Part shown: one piece after another, positions 27,531-36,843 of the stretch
How the letters are laid out: each line of letters opens with the position of its first letter
Numbering within the stretch: the stretch's first letter is position 1
Source of the DNA: Methanobacterium sp.
GTDB lineage: Archaea; Methanobacteriota; Methanobacteria; Methanobacteriales; Methanobacteriaceae
Direction: 5' to 3'
Assembly: GCA_003151535.1 (NCBI GenBank)
Contig: PLXT01000056.1
Location: 1-56,426, forward strand
Length of the DNA: 56,426 bases
Translations under genes and position numbers: made by a program
Notes under the pieces: model-generated
Database searches by the model: none
What the model was told of the DNA's origin: nothing
The model's input: only the letters and a program-made list of their open reading frames with translations

Positions 27531-28889
27531 GTGTTTATGGTTTTAAGAGAAGATAAGATGGGTCAGACTTTTTTGGTGCCAGTTGATTTGAAAGAGTTTA
27601 TTCCAAAGAATCATATTTGTTTTTTAATTTCTGATATGGTTGATCAATTAGATTTTAAGGAACTTGAAAGTAAATATCGGTATACTCCCGGTAATCAAGC
27701 TTATTCTCGACGTATGTTAATGAGAATAGTTTTAATGGCAGCTGTAGATGGTGTTTTCTCATCAAGAAAGATTATGAAACTTATAAATGAAAATTTGGTT
27801 TATATATACTTATCAGGTGTGGAATCGTCAGGTTTTAGAACGATTTTAAGATTTAAAATTGAAGCCAAAGAATTGATAGAAGAAGCATTTCAAGCCACTG
27901 TATTAACTTCAAAGAAATTAAATTTGCTTAATTTAGAGCATATATCTATAGATGGTACTAAAATCAAAGCTAATGCATCCAACAATAATAATTTAACAGA
28001 AGAAGAGATAAAAACAATTAAAAAAATCTTACAAAAAGGAATTGATGTAGACAAAGAAGAAGACCAATTATACGACGAAGAACAAAACAACGAAGTAAAA
28101 ATACCACTAAACAAAGAAGAAAGAAAAAAACTAATAAAAGAAGTATTAAAAGAAATTTCAGATGCTAAAAAAGATAATAAAAACGAAAAACCACTCAAAA
28201 AATCCGCAGCAAACATTATAAACCAAGGAATAAAAAACCATTGAAAAATTAGAAAAAGCCGAAAAACAACTAAAAAAAAGCAAACAAAAATCGATTAGCT
28301 TAACAGATCCCGATTCACGGTGGATGATGAATAAAAAGAATAAAATAGAATTATCATACAATTCACAAATCAGTGTCAACCACAAATCAGGAATAATCCT
28401 ATCAAACAGCGTAACACAAGACCCCACAGACCATCATCAAATAATACCACAAATAAAAAAAATAACTTATATATCTGTCCCAATAATAAAAAACTACCAT
28501 ATCAAAAGACTTATAAATATAACGGCAAAATAAGAGAACAATATTACACTAACAAATGTTTAAAATGTCCAGATCAACATAAATGTGCTGGAAAAAATCG
28601 TTACAAAATTATAACAGCATATGGTGGCGAATTACCACGAAGAATGGAATTAAAAATGGAAACACCCAAAGCAAAATTGGAATACGCAAAACGCAAAGAA
28701 ACCGTTGAATGGCCATTCGGAAACCTGAAACAAAACCTAAAGTTCACAGAATATTACAATCGAGGATTAGAACAAATACAAACAGAAAACAACCTGATAT
28801 ACATAGCACACAGCTTAAAACGAATATTCAGCGAAATAACAAAAAAAACCAAACAAATTATCCCAAAAAACACATCACCAACCATCTAA
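27531..28889 (+). pseudogene. IS1182-family transposase, frameshifted with internal deletion
   Basis: Part 1 (27531-28244) has the IS1182 N-terminus: FLVPVDLKEFIPKNHICFLI, then YTPGNQAYSRRMLM, and HISIDGTKIKANASNN with the first catalytic Asp. The frame breaks in an A-run at about 28230. Part 2, in another frame, continues KTIEKLEKAEKQL, DPDSRWMMNKKNKIEL and VTQDPTDHHQIIPQI. The region expected next, with the second catalytic Asp (about 60 residues), is absent. Part 3, back in the first frame, resumes NLYICPNNKKLPYQ, has the CLKC/CAGK zinc-like site and the final KRKETVEWPFGNLKQNL with the catalytic Glu, ending at 28889. Not functional. Confidence 0.85.
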
Positions 28890-28946
28890 AAACTAAAAAA
28901 ACCCCATAAAAAACTAAAAAACAATAAAATTTAAAAAAACAATCAA

Positions 28947-28963
28947 GACTCAACCTCGATCAT
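28947..28963 (-). repeat. Right terminal inverted repeat of the IS1182-like element
   Basis: Exact reverse complement of 27394-27410; it marks the other end of the element. Confidence 0.85.
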
Positions 28964-29119
28964 CTAAAAAAAAATTAGTGAAATTCTTATTTTCAAAATT
29001 TTCCAAACCATTGATATTCAATTCATTTATAATGGGTTTTCATGCCATTAAACATGAATATATTTGATACCGATGCACTCTTCCAGTTGATACATTTCTA
29101 ATCAAGGATTTTGATGGTT

Positions 29120-29350
29120 CTATGTGAAATCAAATAGATCGATTATCTCTGCAGAATCAACTTCCTCTTCAGTTAGTGGCAATATATATTTTTTTAATGG
29201 TTCTACAACAACCAATGCTATTGGAGAAATAGATTCAGCAAATGATGTTTCCATTTCAACAGTTGAAATCTCGATAATCGGATAAAAGGTTCTTTCACCG
29301 ATCTGAAACATCTTTCCAACTTCCTTTACCTTTTTTGTTCTTGGATTCAT
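29120..29350 (-). CDS. Small GerW-like protein
   Basis: 76 residues. The layout GKMFQIGERTFYPIIEIS, then SISPIALVVVEPLKKYILPL resembles a shortened GerW/YtfJ protein: its homologue two genes upstream has VVGETIETDDKLLIPITRMG and GIEPIAVIVVFKG in the same order. The Gly-rich loop of GerW is missing. It is the last of three genes on the same strand (GerW, DUF2953, this one), with an 88-bp gap. Function unknown; assignment is by eye and moderate. Confidence 0.55.
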   Translation of the reverse strand: MNPRTKKVKEVGKMFQIGERTFYPIIEISTVEMETSFAESISPIALVVVEPLKKYILPLTEEEVDSAEIIDLFDFT

Positions 29351-29438
29351 ACTATTGCCATTACTGTTTTAATATTATAAAATATTCACGAAATCTCCTA
29401 AAAACTTTATTATGATATTTTTAGGTTATTAATCATTG

Positions 29439-30026
29439 TTAGGCTCTAACCTCGTTTATCAAACCTCTTACAGGCTTTTTAGTGATGGCCTTCAAGGCTT
29501 CTACAACTATCCAAAAGAGTCTGATTTTAAGTTCGAAGTCTAAATTTCCTTCAAATGTGGATTTCATAAATACTGGATTCATATGAATTGAGACCTTTGG
29601 GATTAAATTAAGAGTTGGAAGTATAGACCAGAAAAAACCAGCCATTTGTGCTGTATCTACTGGACTGTCCATTCCTAAAGCAAGGTTCAAGTTTAATTTT
29701 TCTATTGTAATGGATCTTAGAAATGCATAGAAAATGTTTTCAAAATATGGCATTGATTCTAAAAAAAGGTTGAAAATCTTTATAATTCTATTAAGAGTCC
29801 ATTCTGCCTTAGTCTTCTTCTCAACTTCCTTCTTTTCTTCCTTTAACGGTATTTCCCTTTGAAGGATTCTTATCCTAAGCCAAGTTAACTTGAAGTATCC
29901 CTTATAATCTAAACCCTTATTATCCAAGTTTAGAGTTATGTGAAATGGGATCAACATAATACTTGCTATTATTATTACTAATAATATTATTATAACAAGT
30001 ATTATGAGAAATAGAATGTTGATCAC
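29439..30026 (-). CDS. DUF2953 membrane protein
   Basis: 195 residues, GTG start with GGAG seven to ten bases upstream. One strong N-terminal membrane helix (about residues 2-27), then TLNLDNKGLDYKGYFKLTWL and a C-terminal PVFMKSTFEGNLDFELKIRL block, diagnostic of DUF2953 (Bacillus YtfI). It lies between a GerW/YtfJ gene and a mini-GerW gene. In Bacillus, ytfI and ytfJ are neighbours, so the pair is kept across domains. Function in archaea unknown. Confidence 0.82.
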   Translation of the reverse strand: MINILFLIILVIIILLVIIIASIMLIPFHITLNLDNKGLDYKGYFKLTWLRIRILQREIPLKEEKKEVEKKTKAEWTLNRIIKIFNLFLESMPYFENIFYAFLRSITIEKLNLNLALGMDSPVDTAQMAGFFWSILPTLNLIPKVSIHMNPVFMKSTFEGNLDFELKIRLFWIVVEALKAITKKPVRGLINEVRA

Positions 30027-30058
30027 TGTTGTTCTCCATGATTATATTTAATTACTAT

Positions 30059-30532
30059 TTATTTCTCTCTAATATTAAGTTTAGTTTCATCCTTATCGGA
30101 TTTAAACTTGGCTTCGCCCATTTTAGCTTCAATTTTAGCTTCTTTCTTTTTTTGACCTTTTTCCTTCATCATTTTACTGCCCTGTCCCATAATTTCCACA
30201 GCAGCGTTACTTATTTCACCAATAGCCCTTGTTAATGGGTCTGGAGCTTTTAATGACATGACCTTAACTCCTTCAGGACCGCTTATTCCCTTGAAAACAA
30301 CAATTACAGCTATTGGTTCAATACCTGCAGCACCACCAGCTCCGGCTCCGGCTCCACTCATATCATCTGAACCTTTACCTTCACCCATACCTGCTCCGAA
30401 TCCCATACCCATTCTGGTAATAGGAATTAAAAGTTTATCATCGGTTTCTATTGTTTCTCCGACTACATTTTCTATGTTTAAAACTTTACGAATTTCTTCA
30501 ACAGTTGTTTTAATTGGATCTCCTATATTCAA
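30059..30532 (-). CDS. GerW (YtfJ) family protein
   Basis: 157 residues, TTG start with AGGGGG about eight bases upstream. Order: helix DPIKTTVEEIRKVLNIENVV, strand DDKLLIPITRMGMGFGAGMG, a Gly/Ala-rich loop, GIEPIAVIVVFKGISGPEG, then a Lys-rich tail. This is the GerW family, best known from spore formers, where it affects germination; archaea form no spores, so the ancestral role must differ. It is the first gene of the three-gene set; a TATA-like TTTATATGAG lies upstream on the minus strand near 30595. Confidence 0.85.
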   Translation of the reverse strand: MNIGDPIKTTVEEIRKVLNIENVVGETIETDDKLLIPITRMGMGFGAGMGEGKGSDDMSGAGAGAGGAAGIEPIAVIVVFKGISGPEGVKVMSLKAPDPLTRAIGEISNAAVEIMGQGSKMMKEKGQKKKEAKIEAKMGEAKFKSDKDETKLNIREK

Positions 30533-30871
30533 TAAAATTCCCCCTAAAAATTTTAATTAATTTTCTACCCTTTATTTTATGTAGTCTAACTCATATAAAT
30601 TTATTACTTTAAGATTTTCAACGGACTTAAATCCTTTTTCGCCTAGTTTTTAAGAGTATTTTACATAATTTATGATTATTTTAATCTAAAATGGGATGTT
30701 AAAATGTAATTTAAGGTGATTCTGTTAAACTTACGAATTTGAATGGTTTTTTTATGTTATCATTAATTTTTAATAAATATTACCCAAATAAGATGGTATT
30801 ATAATGATTTGATTCCTTCCAGTGGAAAAGGTTAAATAGGAATAGAGTTATATTCAAGATGGACTCATTTT
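30533..30871. other. Spacer between GerW operon and tRNA genes
   Basis: About 340 bp. It holds the presumed promoter of the GerW group on the left and of the tRNA pair on the right (GTTATATT near 30848-30855 is a candidate). No other gene recognised. Confidence 0.35.
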
Positions 30872-30943
<72 letters not shown>

Positions 30944-30945
30944 TT

Positions 30946-31022
<77 letters not shown>

Positions 31023-31181
31023 ATTTTAAATTTTATGATTTAAAACAGAATTCCATAGATTATTAAGACTTTTTTATACTGAATTTTAACCATTTTCTGC
31101 TACGATCCTATCCACAATAAATAGATTTATCATGAGAAAATCTATAAGAAATATGATTATTTTTTAGGAGGGATTTTTTTT

Positions 31182-31379
31182 ATGGGAAAAACAACGTTGT
31201 GCCCCAAATGTGGTTCAAAAAAGATTAAAATTCTGGTGCCCCAAACAGGAATATGGACATGTCTGAAATGTGGATATCAAGGCGGTGTTTTAATTGAAGA
31301 CAATAACATGGAAAAACAAATAAAAGATGCTAAGAAAATGGATAAACTCAGTAAAAAACTTATGAGAGGTAGATTATAG
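31182..31379 (+). CDS. Small zinc-ribbon protein
   Basis: 65 residues. CPKCGSKKIK and CLKCGYQGGVLIED form a classic TFIIB/TFIIS-like zinc ribbon, followed by a basic helix rich in Lys, Met and Asp. AGGAGGGA lies before the ATG. Such proteins may bind nucleic acid or partner proteins; no precise role can be given. Downstream of the tRNAs, independent spacing. Confidence 0.75.
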   Translation: MGKTTLCPKCGSKKIKILVPQTGIWTCLKCGYQGGVLIEDNNMEKQIKDAKKMDKLSKKLMRGRL

Positions 31380-31432
31380 TTTAATTCATTTTAGAATAGA
31401 TTTATTAAAATTTATTGGTAAAAAAAAGTTTT

Positions 31433-32086
31433 TTATAAATATTTATTGAACCTTCTCTTTAAAAATGTTCCAAATATACCTCCAAGGCCTGTTATAGATC
31501 CAAACATTGCTAAAGCTGCAATAGAAATTATGGAACCCGAAGTAGCACCGACTATCAGTCCAAGGATGACTCCAACCAATCCACCGTTTATAAGACCATT
31601 TTTAAATTTTAGGCTGCCACCAATGTAGGATGATATTAAACCGGATATAATTAGAAGAATCATTGCAATAATACCAAAGTTTACTAAGAGGTTGTATGGA
31701 ATATCTGCAGCGTTCTGGGGGATATTTTTGCCAAATATTGCAATAATACCAAACATCATGGTTGTTAAAAGAAAAAGAAATCCTATGGCAATCCCAGTCC
31801 AACTTACGCTCCTATTTAATGGAGGATTAATGCTTTTTATTGGTTGTTCAGATTCTAATCGCCTTCCACAGCTGGAACATATCATTGAACCACTAGGATT
31901 TTCAGCCCCACAATTGTTACATGTGATCTTTGAGTCTTTTAATGTTATATTCCTGTTATTTTTTCCATTTAATATGTCGGTATATCTTAATTTACCACCA
32001 CAAGAACATCTTTCGTAACTGAAAGAGTCTTTACCCTCTTTAAGCTCATAGTATTTTCCACATTCTTCACAGACAAGATATGACAT
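31433..32086 (-). CDS. Zinc-ribbon membrane protein
   Basis: 217 residues, start at ATG 32086 with GGGTGA four to five bases upstream (an ATG at 32098 lies over that site). Two N-terminal zinc sites: CEECGKYYELKEG to CSCGGKLRYTD, nearly the same as the C-terminal tail of the DUF4013 protein at 19537; then a zinc-ribbon CNNCGAENPSGSMICSSCG. The rest is four membrane segments with Gly-rich faces. Topology suggests ribbons in the cytoplasm. Unknown function. Confidence 0.8.
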   Translation of the reverse strand: MSYLVCEECGKYYELKEGKDSFSYERCSCGGKLRYTDILNGKNNRNITLKDSKITCNNCGAENPSGSMICSSCGRRLESEQPIKSINPPLNRSVSWTGIAIGFLFLLTTMMFGIIAIFGKNIPQNAADIPYNLLVNFGIIAMILLIISGLISSYIGGSLKFKNGLINGGLVGVILGLIVGATSGSIISIAALAMFGSITGLGGIFGTFLKRRFNKYL

Positions 32087-32340
32087 TAAATCACCCATTT
32101 TTATTAATTTTAAGGTTGTAACCTATGATTATTGTAAATTTATCAACAAATATTAGAAACAAATAATAAATTTTTTTTGATTTGCACCATTTCTTCATTA
32201 TAAGTTGGTTGTCAATTAAATAAAGTTTAGCACATTTTAATAAACACCCTAACAAACTCTGCATAACCAAAAAAATAGAAAATACTGGTTGTTTATCATC
32301 CATTAAACATAATCCAACGTATTTATTGGAAATATTAAAA

Positions 32341-32354
32341 ACATAAATATATAT
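32341..32354 (+). promoter_or_regulatory. TATA region of the metal-resistance operon
   Basis: ACATAAATATATAT preceded by an A-rich BRE-like run. The predicted transcription start, about 25 bp further, falls at or just before ATG 32377, so the mRNA may be leaderless. Confidence 0.4.
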
Positions 32355-32355
32355 G

Positions 32356-32381
32356 TTCATATGCACAGCTATACATATGAA
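32356..32381. promoter_or_regulatory. Operator palindrome of the ArsR-type regulator
   Basis: TTCATATG-N10-CATATGAA is a perfect 8-10-8 inverted repeat between the TATA tract and the start codon of the ArsR gene, overlapping that codon. ArsR/SmtB repressors bind AT-rich imperfect palindromes of this kind, so autoregulation of the sensor-ATPase pair is likely. Confidence 0.6.
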
Positions 32382-32730
32382 AATTGATGATATTTGTGAA
32401 ATCGTGTGTACCGATGAAAAAGCAGTAGCAGAAGTCAAATCTAAAATGCTTGATGAAAATATTCTCATAATCTTAGCTGAGAATTTTAAAATATTTGGAG
32501 ATCCCACAAGACTCAAGATCCTGCAAGCATTATATCATAGGGAACTTTGTGTTTGTGATCTGTCGGCTGCATTAGATGCAAATCAATCAACCATCTCCCA
32601 CCAATTAAGACTTTTACGAGGTAAAAACCTTGTTAAATTTCGGAAACAAGGGAAAATGACCTATTATTCCCTTGCAGATGAACATGTAAAGAAAATCATT
32701 GAACTGGGAGTTGAACATGCCAGGGAATAA
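32377..32730 (+). CDS. ArsR/SmtB-family metal-sensing repressor (CadC-like)
   Basis: 117 residues from ATG 32377; an ATG at 32353 lies inside the operator and adds unrelated residues. Winged helix with recognition helix NQSTISHQLRLL (about 70-81). Metal ligands expected for Cd/Pb/Zn sensors are seen: Cys7 and Cys11 in the N-terminus (DICEIVC) and ELCVCDL with Cys58 and Cys60. Derepression by metal would switch on the ATPase gene downstream, which overlaps it by 14 bp. Confidence 0.88.
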   Translation: MKIDDICEIVCTDEKAVAEVKSKMLDENILIILAENFKIFGDPTRLKILQALYHRELCVCDLSAALDANQSTISHQLRLLRGKNLVKFRKQGKMTYYSLADEHVKKIIELGVEHARE

Positions 32731-34675
32731 TAATGACAACCCAAGACTCTATGACACATCTGATTCATGTAAATATTGTTCAGCAAATATATATGAAGAA
32801 AAAAAACCCGAAAATAAAGTTAAAGCCATTTATATCATCGGATTATCTGCAATAATCCTAGCCACTGCATTATATTTGAATTTCTTTACCAGTCAACAGA
32901 TTTTAGCCGAGATTCTGTTTGTTACAGTGGTTATTATCTCGGGATACGAAACTGTGCCCAATGGTTTTAGGGCTCTTTTTAAGGGAAAATTTAGTATAAG
33001 TCTATTAATAACCATTGCAGCTATAGGTGCTTTTTTAATAGGCCAAGGAGCAGAGGGTGCATCTGTAATATTTTTATTTTTTATAGCCGAATTTTTAGAA
33101 GATTATGCTGGAGAAAGGGCAAAAAAATCCATTGGATCATTGATAAAGCTTACTCCACAAACAGCAACAGTTAAAAGAGACGGTCAAAAACTTAAATTGC
33201 ATGCACATGCAGTAGAGGTAGAGGAAATAGTTGTTGTTATGCCAGGGGATAAAATTCCATTGGACGGGATTATAATAACGGGTATATCCTCAGTTAATCA
33301 GTCTGCAATAACCGGAGAGAGTATTCCAGTTACAAAAAAAGAGGGAGATATGGTCTATGCAGGTACGATTAATGAAGAAGGCTATTTTGAATTGAGGGTT
33401 ACCAAGAGATCCGATGAAACGGTACTGTCAAAAATAATAGATCTTGTGAAAACATCACAAAAGAATAAATCCAAAACCGAAGCATTCATCGACAAATTTT
33501 CGAATTATTACACACCTTCGGTTTTACTTCTTGCAGTAATTGTTGCAACTGTTCCCCCATTTATTTTAGGTTTAAATTTTGACACATGGTTCTACAGAGC
33601 TTTAGTATTGCTTGTTGTTTCATGTCCATGTGCTTTAGCCATATCCACTCCTGTGTCCATGGTATCCGGAATAACAGCAGGTACTAATAATGGAGTGTTG
33701 ATAAAAGGTGGAGAATATGTTGAAGAAATGCAGAAGATTAAAACAATTGTATTTGACAAAACAGGAACCTTAACAGAGGGTAAATTAGAAGTAACAGATA
33801 TTATCCCCCTGAACAAATACACCCAAGATGATATACTGGGAATCGCAGGTTCATTAGAATCTAAATCAAAACATCCACTTGCAGAAGCAGTTGTTAAATA
33901 TACTGAAAAGACGGGTATAACATTTTTAGATGTTAACAATTTTAAATCAGTTACAGGAAAGGGTGTTAAAGGTCAGATCAATAAAGAAATGTTTTATGTT
34001 GGTAAAAAAAGTCTATTAACCATTAATAATGAATATCCAGGTAATTTAATCGAAAAATTAGAGATGACTGGTAAAACTGTATTGATAATCTCTAATCATG
34101 ACCATGTTATTGGTTTGATAGGACTCATGGATAAAATCAAACCATCATCGCACAGCACCATAATGGGCCTTAAAAAAAGGAATATTAAAACCATCATGCT
34201 TACAGGTGATAATGAAGGTACAGCTAAGGCAGTATCTTCAAAAATAGGTATAGATAATCATTATTCAGGTCTTTTACCAGAGGATAAGGTTAAAATTATT
34301 AATGATCTCATTGTAAAGGATGAACATGTGGCAATGGTTGGTGATGGTGTAAACGATGCTCCAGCACTTGCAAGATCCAATGTGGGTATTGCCATGGGTT
34401 CCGCAGGTTCAGATGTAGCAATTGAAACCGCTGATATTGCATTGATGCATGATGACATCTCAAAAATCAGCTACATTATAGATCTAAGTAGAAAAACTAT
34501 GTCGGTTGTTAAACAGAATGTTTCACTGTCAATAATAGTTAAAACTTCATTTGCATTCTTTGCTATTCTGGGATTTGTATCACTTTGGATGGCCGTGGCA
34601 TTCGGAGACATGGGCCTGACCCTTGTGGTAATAATAAACGCCCTAAGAATTGGAAATAATAAAAATAACACCTAA
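32717..34675 (+). CDS. cadA: P1B-type heavy-metal ATPase, Zn/Cd/Pb class
   Basis: 652 residues, starting ATG 32717 with GGGAG seven bases upstream, inside the end of the ArsR gene. It exports metal ions across the membrane. Visible: actuator TGES (199-202), transmembrane CPC (303-305) for metal transfer, phosphorylation site DKTGT from Asp347, GDGVNDAPA in the P domain, and a last-helix GDMG with a preceding Lys helix, the set typical for Zn/Cd/Pb exporters. No N-terminal HMA domain; only a short CKYC pair (18, 21). Confidence 0.93.
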   Translation: MPGNNNDNPRLYDTSDSCKYCSANIYEEKKPENKVKAIYIIGLSAIILATALYLNFFTSQQILAEILFVTVVIISGYETVPNGFRALFKGKFSISLLITIAAIGAFLIGQGAEGASVIFLFFIAEFLEDYAGERAKKSIGSLIKLTPQTATVKRDGQKLKLHAHAVEVEEIVVVMPGDKIPLDGIIITGISSVNQSAITGESIPVTKKEGDMVYAGTINEEGYFELRVTKRSDETVLSKIIDLVKTSQKNKSKTEAFIDKFSNYYTPSVLLLAVIVATVPPFILGLNFDTWFYRALVLLVVSCPCALAISTPVSMVSGITAGTNNGVLIKGGEYVEEMQKIKTIVFDKTGTLTEGKLEVTDIIPLNKYTQDDILGIAGSLESKSKHPLAEAVVKYTEKTGITFLDVNNFKSVTGKGVKGQINKEMFYVGKKSLLTINNEYPGNLIEKLEMTGKTVLIISNHDHVIGLIGLMDKIKPSSHSTIMGLKKRNIKTIMLTGDNEGTAKAVSSKIGIDNHYSGLLPEDKVKIINDLIVKDEHVAMVGDGVNDAPALARSNVGIAMGSAGSDVAIETADIALMHDDISKISYIIDLSRKTMSVVKQNVSLSIIVKTSFAFFAILGFVSLWMAVAFGDMGLTLVVIINALRIGNNKNNT

Positions 34676-34732
34676 AATGATATTAAAAATTAATAAATGA
34701 TGTTTTAAAAAGTAAAAAGGATTATCCTAAAT

Positions 34733-36010
34733 TCATTGGTAAATAGCACCCATTAAATAAGTGGACTTTGCATCAGTAATAATAACATCAAAAAATGTAC
34801 CAATTTCTGCAGATTCAATTATTACTGTTTTATATGAATCTGTACGTCCAACATATCCGCCTTTACTTCCTTTACCCGTCACCAGAACATGTTGTTTGGT
34901 TCCAACTAATTCAAGATTTTTTTCAAGAGATATCGCTAATTTTAAATTAGTAAGTGCCTTTGAACGCTTCTTCATTGTTTCATGACCAATTTCTTCAAGA
35001 TCGGAAGAGTTAGTTCCTGGTCTGTGCATGTACTTGGAAATATGAAGTAAATCCGGCTTTATCTCGCTAATTAATTCAAGAGTGTCAGAAAAGGCTTCCT
35101 CATCTTCTGTGGGATATCCTACTATTATATCGGTTGATATGGAAATATCTGGTATTTCCTCTTTAAATCGAGATATTATGGTTTTAAATTCTTCTACAGT
35201 ATGACAACGATTCATTTCATTAAGAACTTTGTTGCTACCGCTTTGAATTGGAATATGTAGAAATTTATATAATTTATCCCTTTTAAATGCATTTATTATT
35301 CCTTCAACATCCCCTATCATACTTTTTGGGTGCATCATACCCACCCTTATCCTAAATTCCCCGTCTATATCGGCTATTTTATTCATGAGGGAGGAAAGAG
35401 ATTTTCCGGTATCTTTACCGTATGCAGCCGAGTCCTGTGCTGTTAACTGTATTTCAAGACATCCCTCAGCAACTGCTTGTTCTGCTTCTTTTTTAATCAT
35501 TGTTGATGGATAACTCTGAAGTGGTCCCCTTGCAAATCTGGTGCAGCAGTAAGTGCAAGCACCATCACAGCCCTCACAAATCTGTATAATATGTATCAAT
35601 GGATTTGAACGTATTTTAGGAAGACAAACCTTAGATTCATTGGAATATCCTGTTGATCTCACTATTTCTCCCTCAAGAACAGACCTTACTATGGATGGTG
35701 TGGACTGGATCCTATGTGGACCTATCCAACTTGCATCGGGGGCTGCGCTTTCAAGTTTAGCTGGATCTATTTCAACCATGCAACCTGTGATTATCAGCTT
35801 CTTTTCTGGAAACTGTTTTTTCATTTTTTGGATATTATTGATGACTTTCTGTTCGGTTGGATGCTTAACATAACATGTATTCATTATGATTACATCTGCA
35901 TCAGCAGGAGAATCTGTAAGGGTCCCGTCGTTATTTGTTAGTAGACCTGCCATTATCTGTGAATCTGCCTGGTTAAATGTGCATCCAAAGGTATCGATGT
36001 AGATCTTCAT
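34733..36010 (-). CDS. tRNA t6A37 methylthiotransferase, archaeal MiaB-like (CDKAL1 type)
   Basis: Adds a methylthio group to t6A37 of ANN-decoding tRNAs. 425 residues: N-terminal UPF0004 domain with Cys10, Cys46 and Cys77 for the auxiliary cluster; radical SAM motif CDGACTYC (Cys148, 152, 155), here flanked by two extra cysteines (Cys145, Cys156); C-terminal TRAM domain around VLVTGKGSKGGYVGRT. The archaeal e-MtaB group matches better than bacterial MiaB or RimO. Converges with the ATPase gene. Confidence 0.9.
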   Translation of the reverse strand: MKIYIDTFGCTFNQADSQIMAGLLTNNDGTLTDSPADADVIIMNTCYVKHPTEQKVINNIQKMKKQFPEKKLIITGCMVEIDPAKLESAAPDASWIGPHRIQSTPSIVRSVLEGEIVRSTGYSNESKVCLPKIRSNPLIHIIQICEGCDGACTYCCTRFARGPLQSYPSTMIKKEAEQAVAEGCLEIQLTAQDSAAYGKDTGKSLSSLMNKIADIDGEFRIRVGMMHPKSMIGDVEGIINAFKRDKLYKFLHIPIQSGSNKVLNEMNRCHTVEEFKTIISRFKEEIPDISISTDIIVGYPTEDEEAFSDTLELISEIKPDLLHISKYMHRPGTNSSDLEEIGHETMKKRSKALTNLKLAISLEKNLELVGTKQHVLVTGKGSKGGYVGRTDSYKTVIIESAEIGTFFDVIITDAKSTYLMGAIYQ

Positions 36011-36186
36011 GATTTATATTCCTAAAATATTTTTAAATATGATATTAAATAGTATAATTTGTTTTTTAAATCTGTAATAACACCTATTCTGGTAGATAAC
36101 AAATTAATTATCCAGGGTAAATTCTAGAGTTTAAATTCAGAAAAATTTAGGTGTTAATTTTTTTATTAGAATTAGGATTTTTTTTG

Positions 36187-36843
36187 TTATTCTGGCCATC
36201 CATGTTCCCCAATCATAGGAACAAAAACAACCCCCCCAAGATTATACGATTTATACTCATTTTCACCGACCCGGTTTAAACATAGAAGTTCTTGAACGGA
36301 TGTATCACGACCTATAGGTGTCAACAATCGCCCGCCAAGTTTTAACTGTTCTTTGAGGGGTTCGGGAATTTTTGGTGCACTTGCAGTTGCATATATCCGA
36401 TCATATGGTGATTTCTCTTCATACCCCTTGGTGCCGTCACCATATATTACTGTAACATTGTCAGAGTACCCTGTACGTCTTAAATTCCGTTCTGCAATAT
36501 TTTTGAGTTTTTCTATTCTCTCAACTGTGTAAACATGTCCCTCGGGCCCTAATATCTCTGAAACCACGGCTGCATTGTATCCAAATCCTGTTCCTATTTC
36601 AAGAACTTGCATTCCCTTCTCAAGGGCCAGTTTTTCACATATAATGGCCACCATATGGGGCGCGGAGATTGTTTGACCATGTTCTAGAGGTATTGGTCTG
36701 TCAAGATAGGCATAGTTCTTGGTTTCAGGGGTCATGAATTCTTCCCTTGGAACCTTGTTCATTGCATCCTTAACAATATCCGACTTTATATAACCCATTT
36801 CTAATAATTTCGAAACCAGATCTTCTCTATTCTTACTCATCAT
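36187..36843 (-). CDS. pcm: Protein-L-isoaspartate O-methyltransferase
   Basis: Repairs isoaspartyl residues using SAM. About 218 residues. Motifs: RPIPLEHGQTISAPHMVA, LEIGTGFGYNAAV for SAM, and YDRIYATASAPKIPEPL. Adjacent ATG codons at 36843 and 36840 are both possible; either overlaps the stop of the upstream zinc-finger gene (36833), so the two are coupled. Confidence 0.94.
   Translation of the reverse strand: MMSKNREDLVSKLLEMGYIKSDIVKDAMNKVPREEFMTPETKNYAYLDRPIPLEHGQTISAPHMVAIICEKLALEKGMQVLEIGTGFGYNAAVVSEILGPEGHVYTVERIEKLKNIAERNLRRTGYSDNVTVIYGDGTKGYEEKSPYDRIYATASAPKIPEPLKEQLKLGGRLLTPIGRDTSVQELLCLNRVGENEYKSYNLGGVVFVPMIGEHGWPE

Larger units (their letters stand above)
27394..28963. mobile_element. 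Inactivated IS1182-like insertion element
   Basis: A 1570-bp element bounded by perfect 17-bp inverted repeats (ATGATCGAGGTTGAGTC at 27394-27410 and its complement at 28947-28963). Inside is one transposase gene with two frame changes and an internal deletion. No target duplication is obvious: the flanks read TTC on the left and CTAA on the right. The intact ends could still be mobilised by a related transposase elsewhere. Confidence 0.85.

Noticed and set aside
28324..28533. Separate small ORF inside the insertion element
   Set aside because: It is the frameshifted middle part of the transposase.
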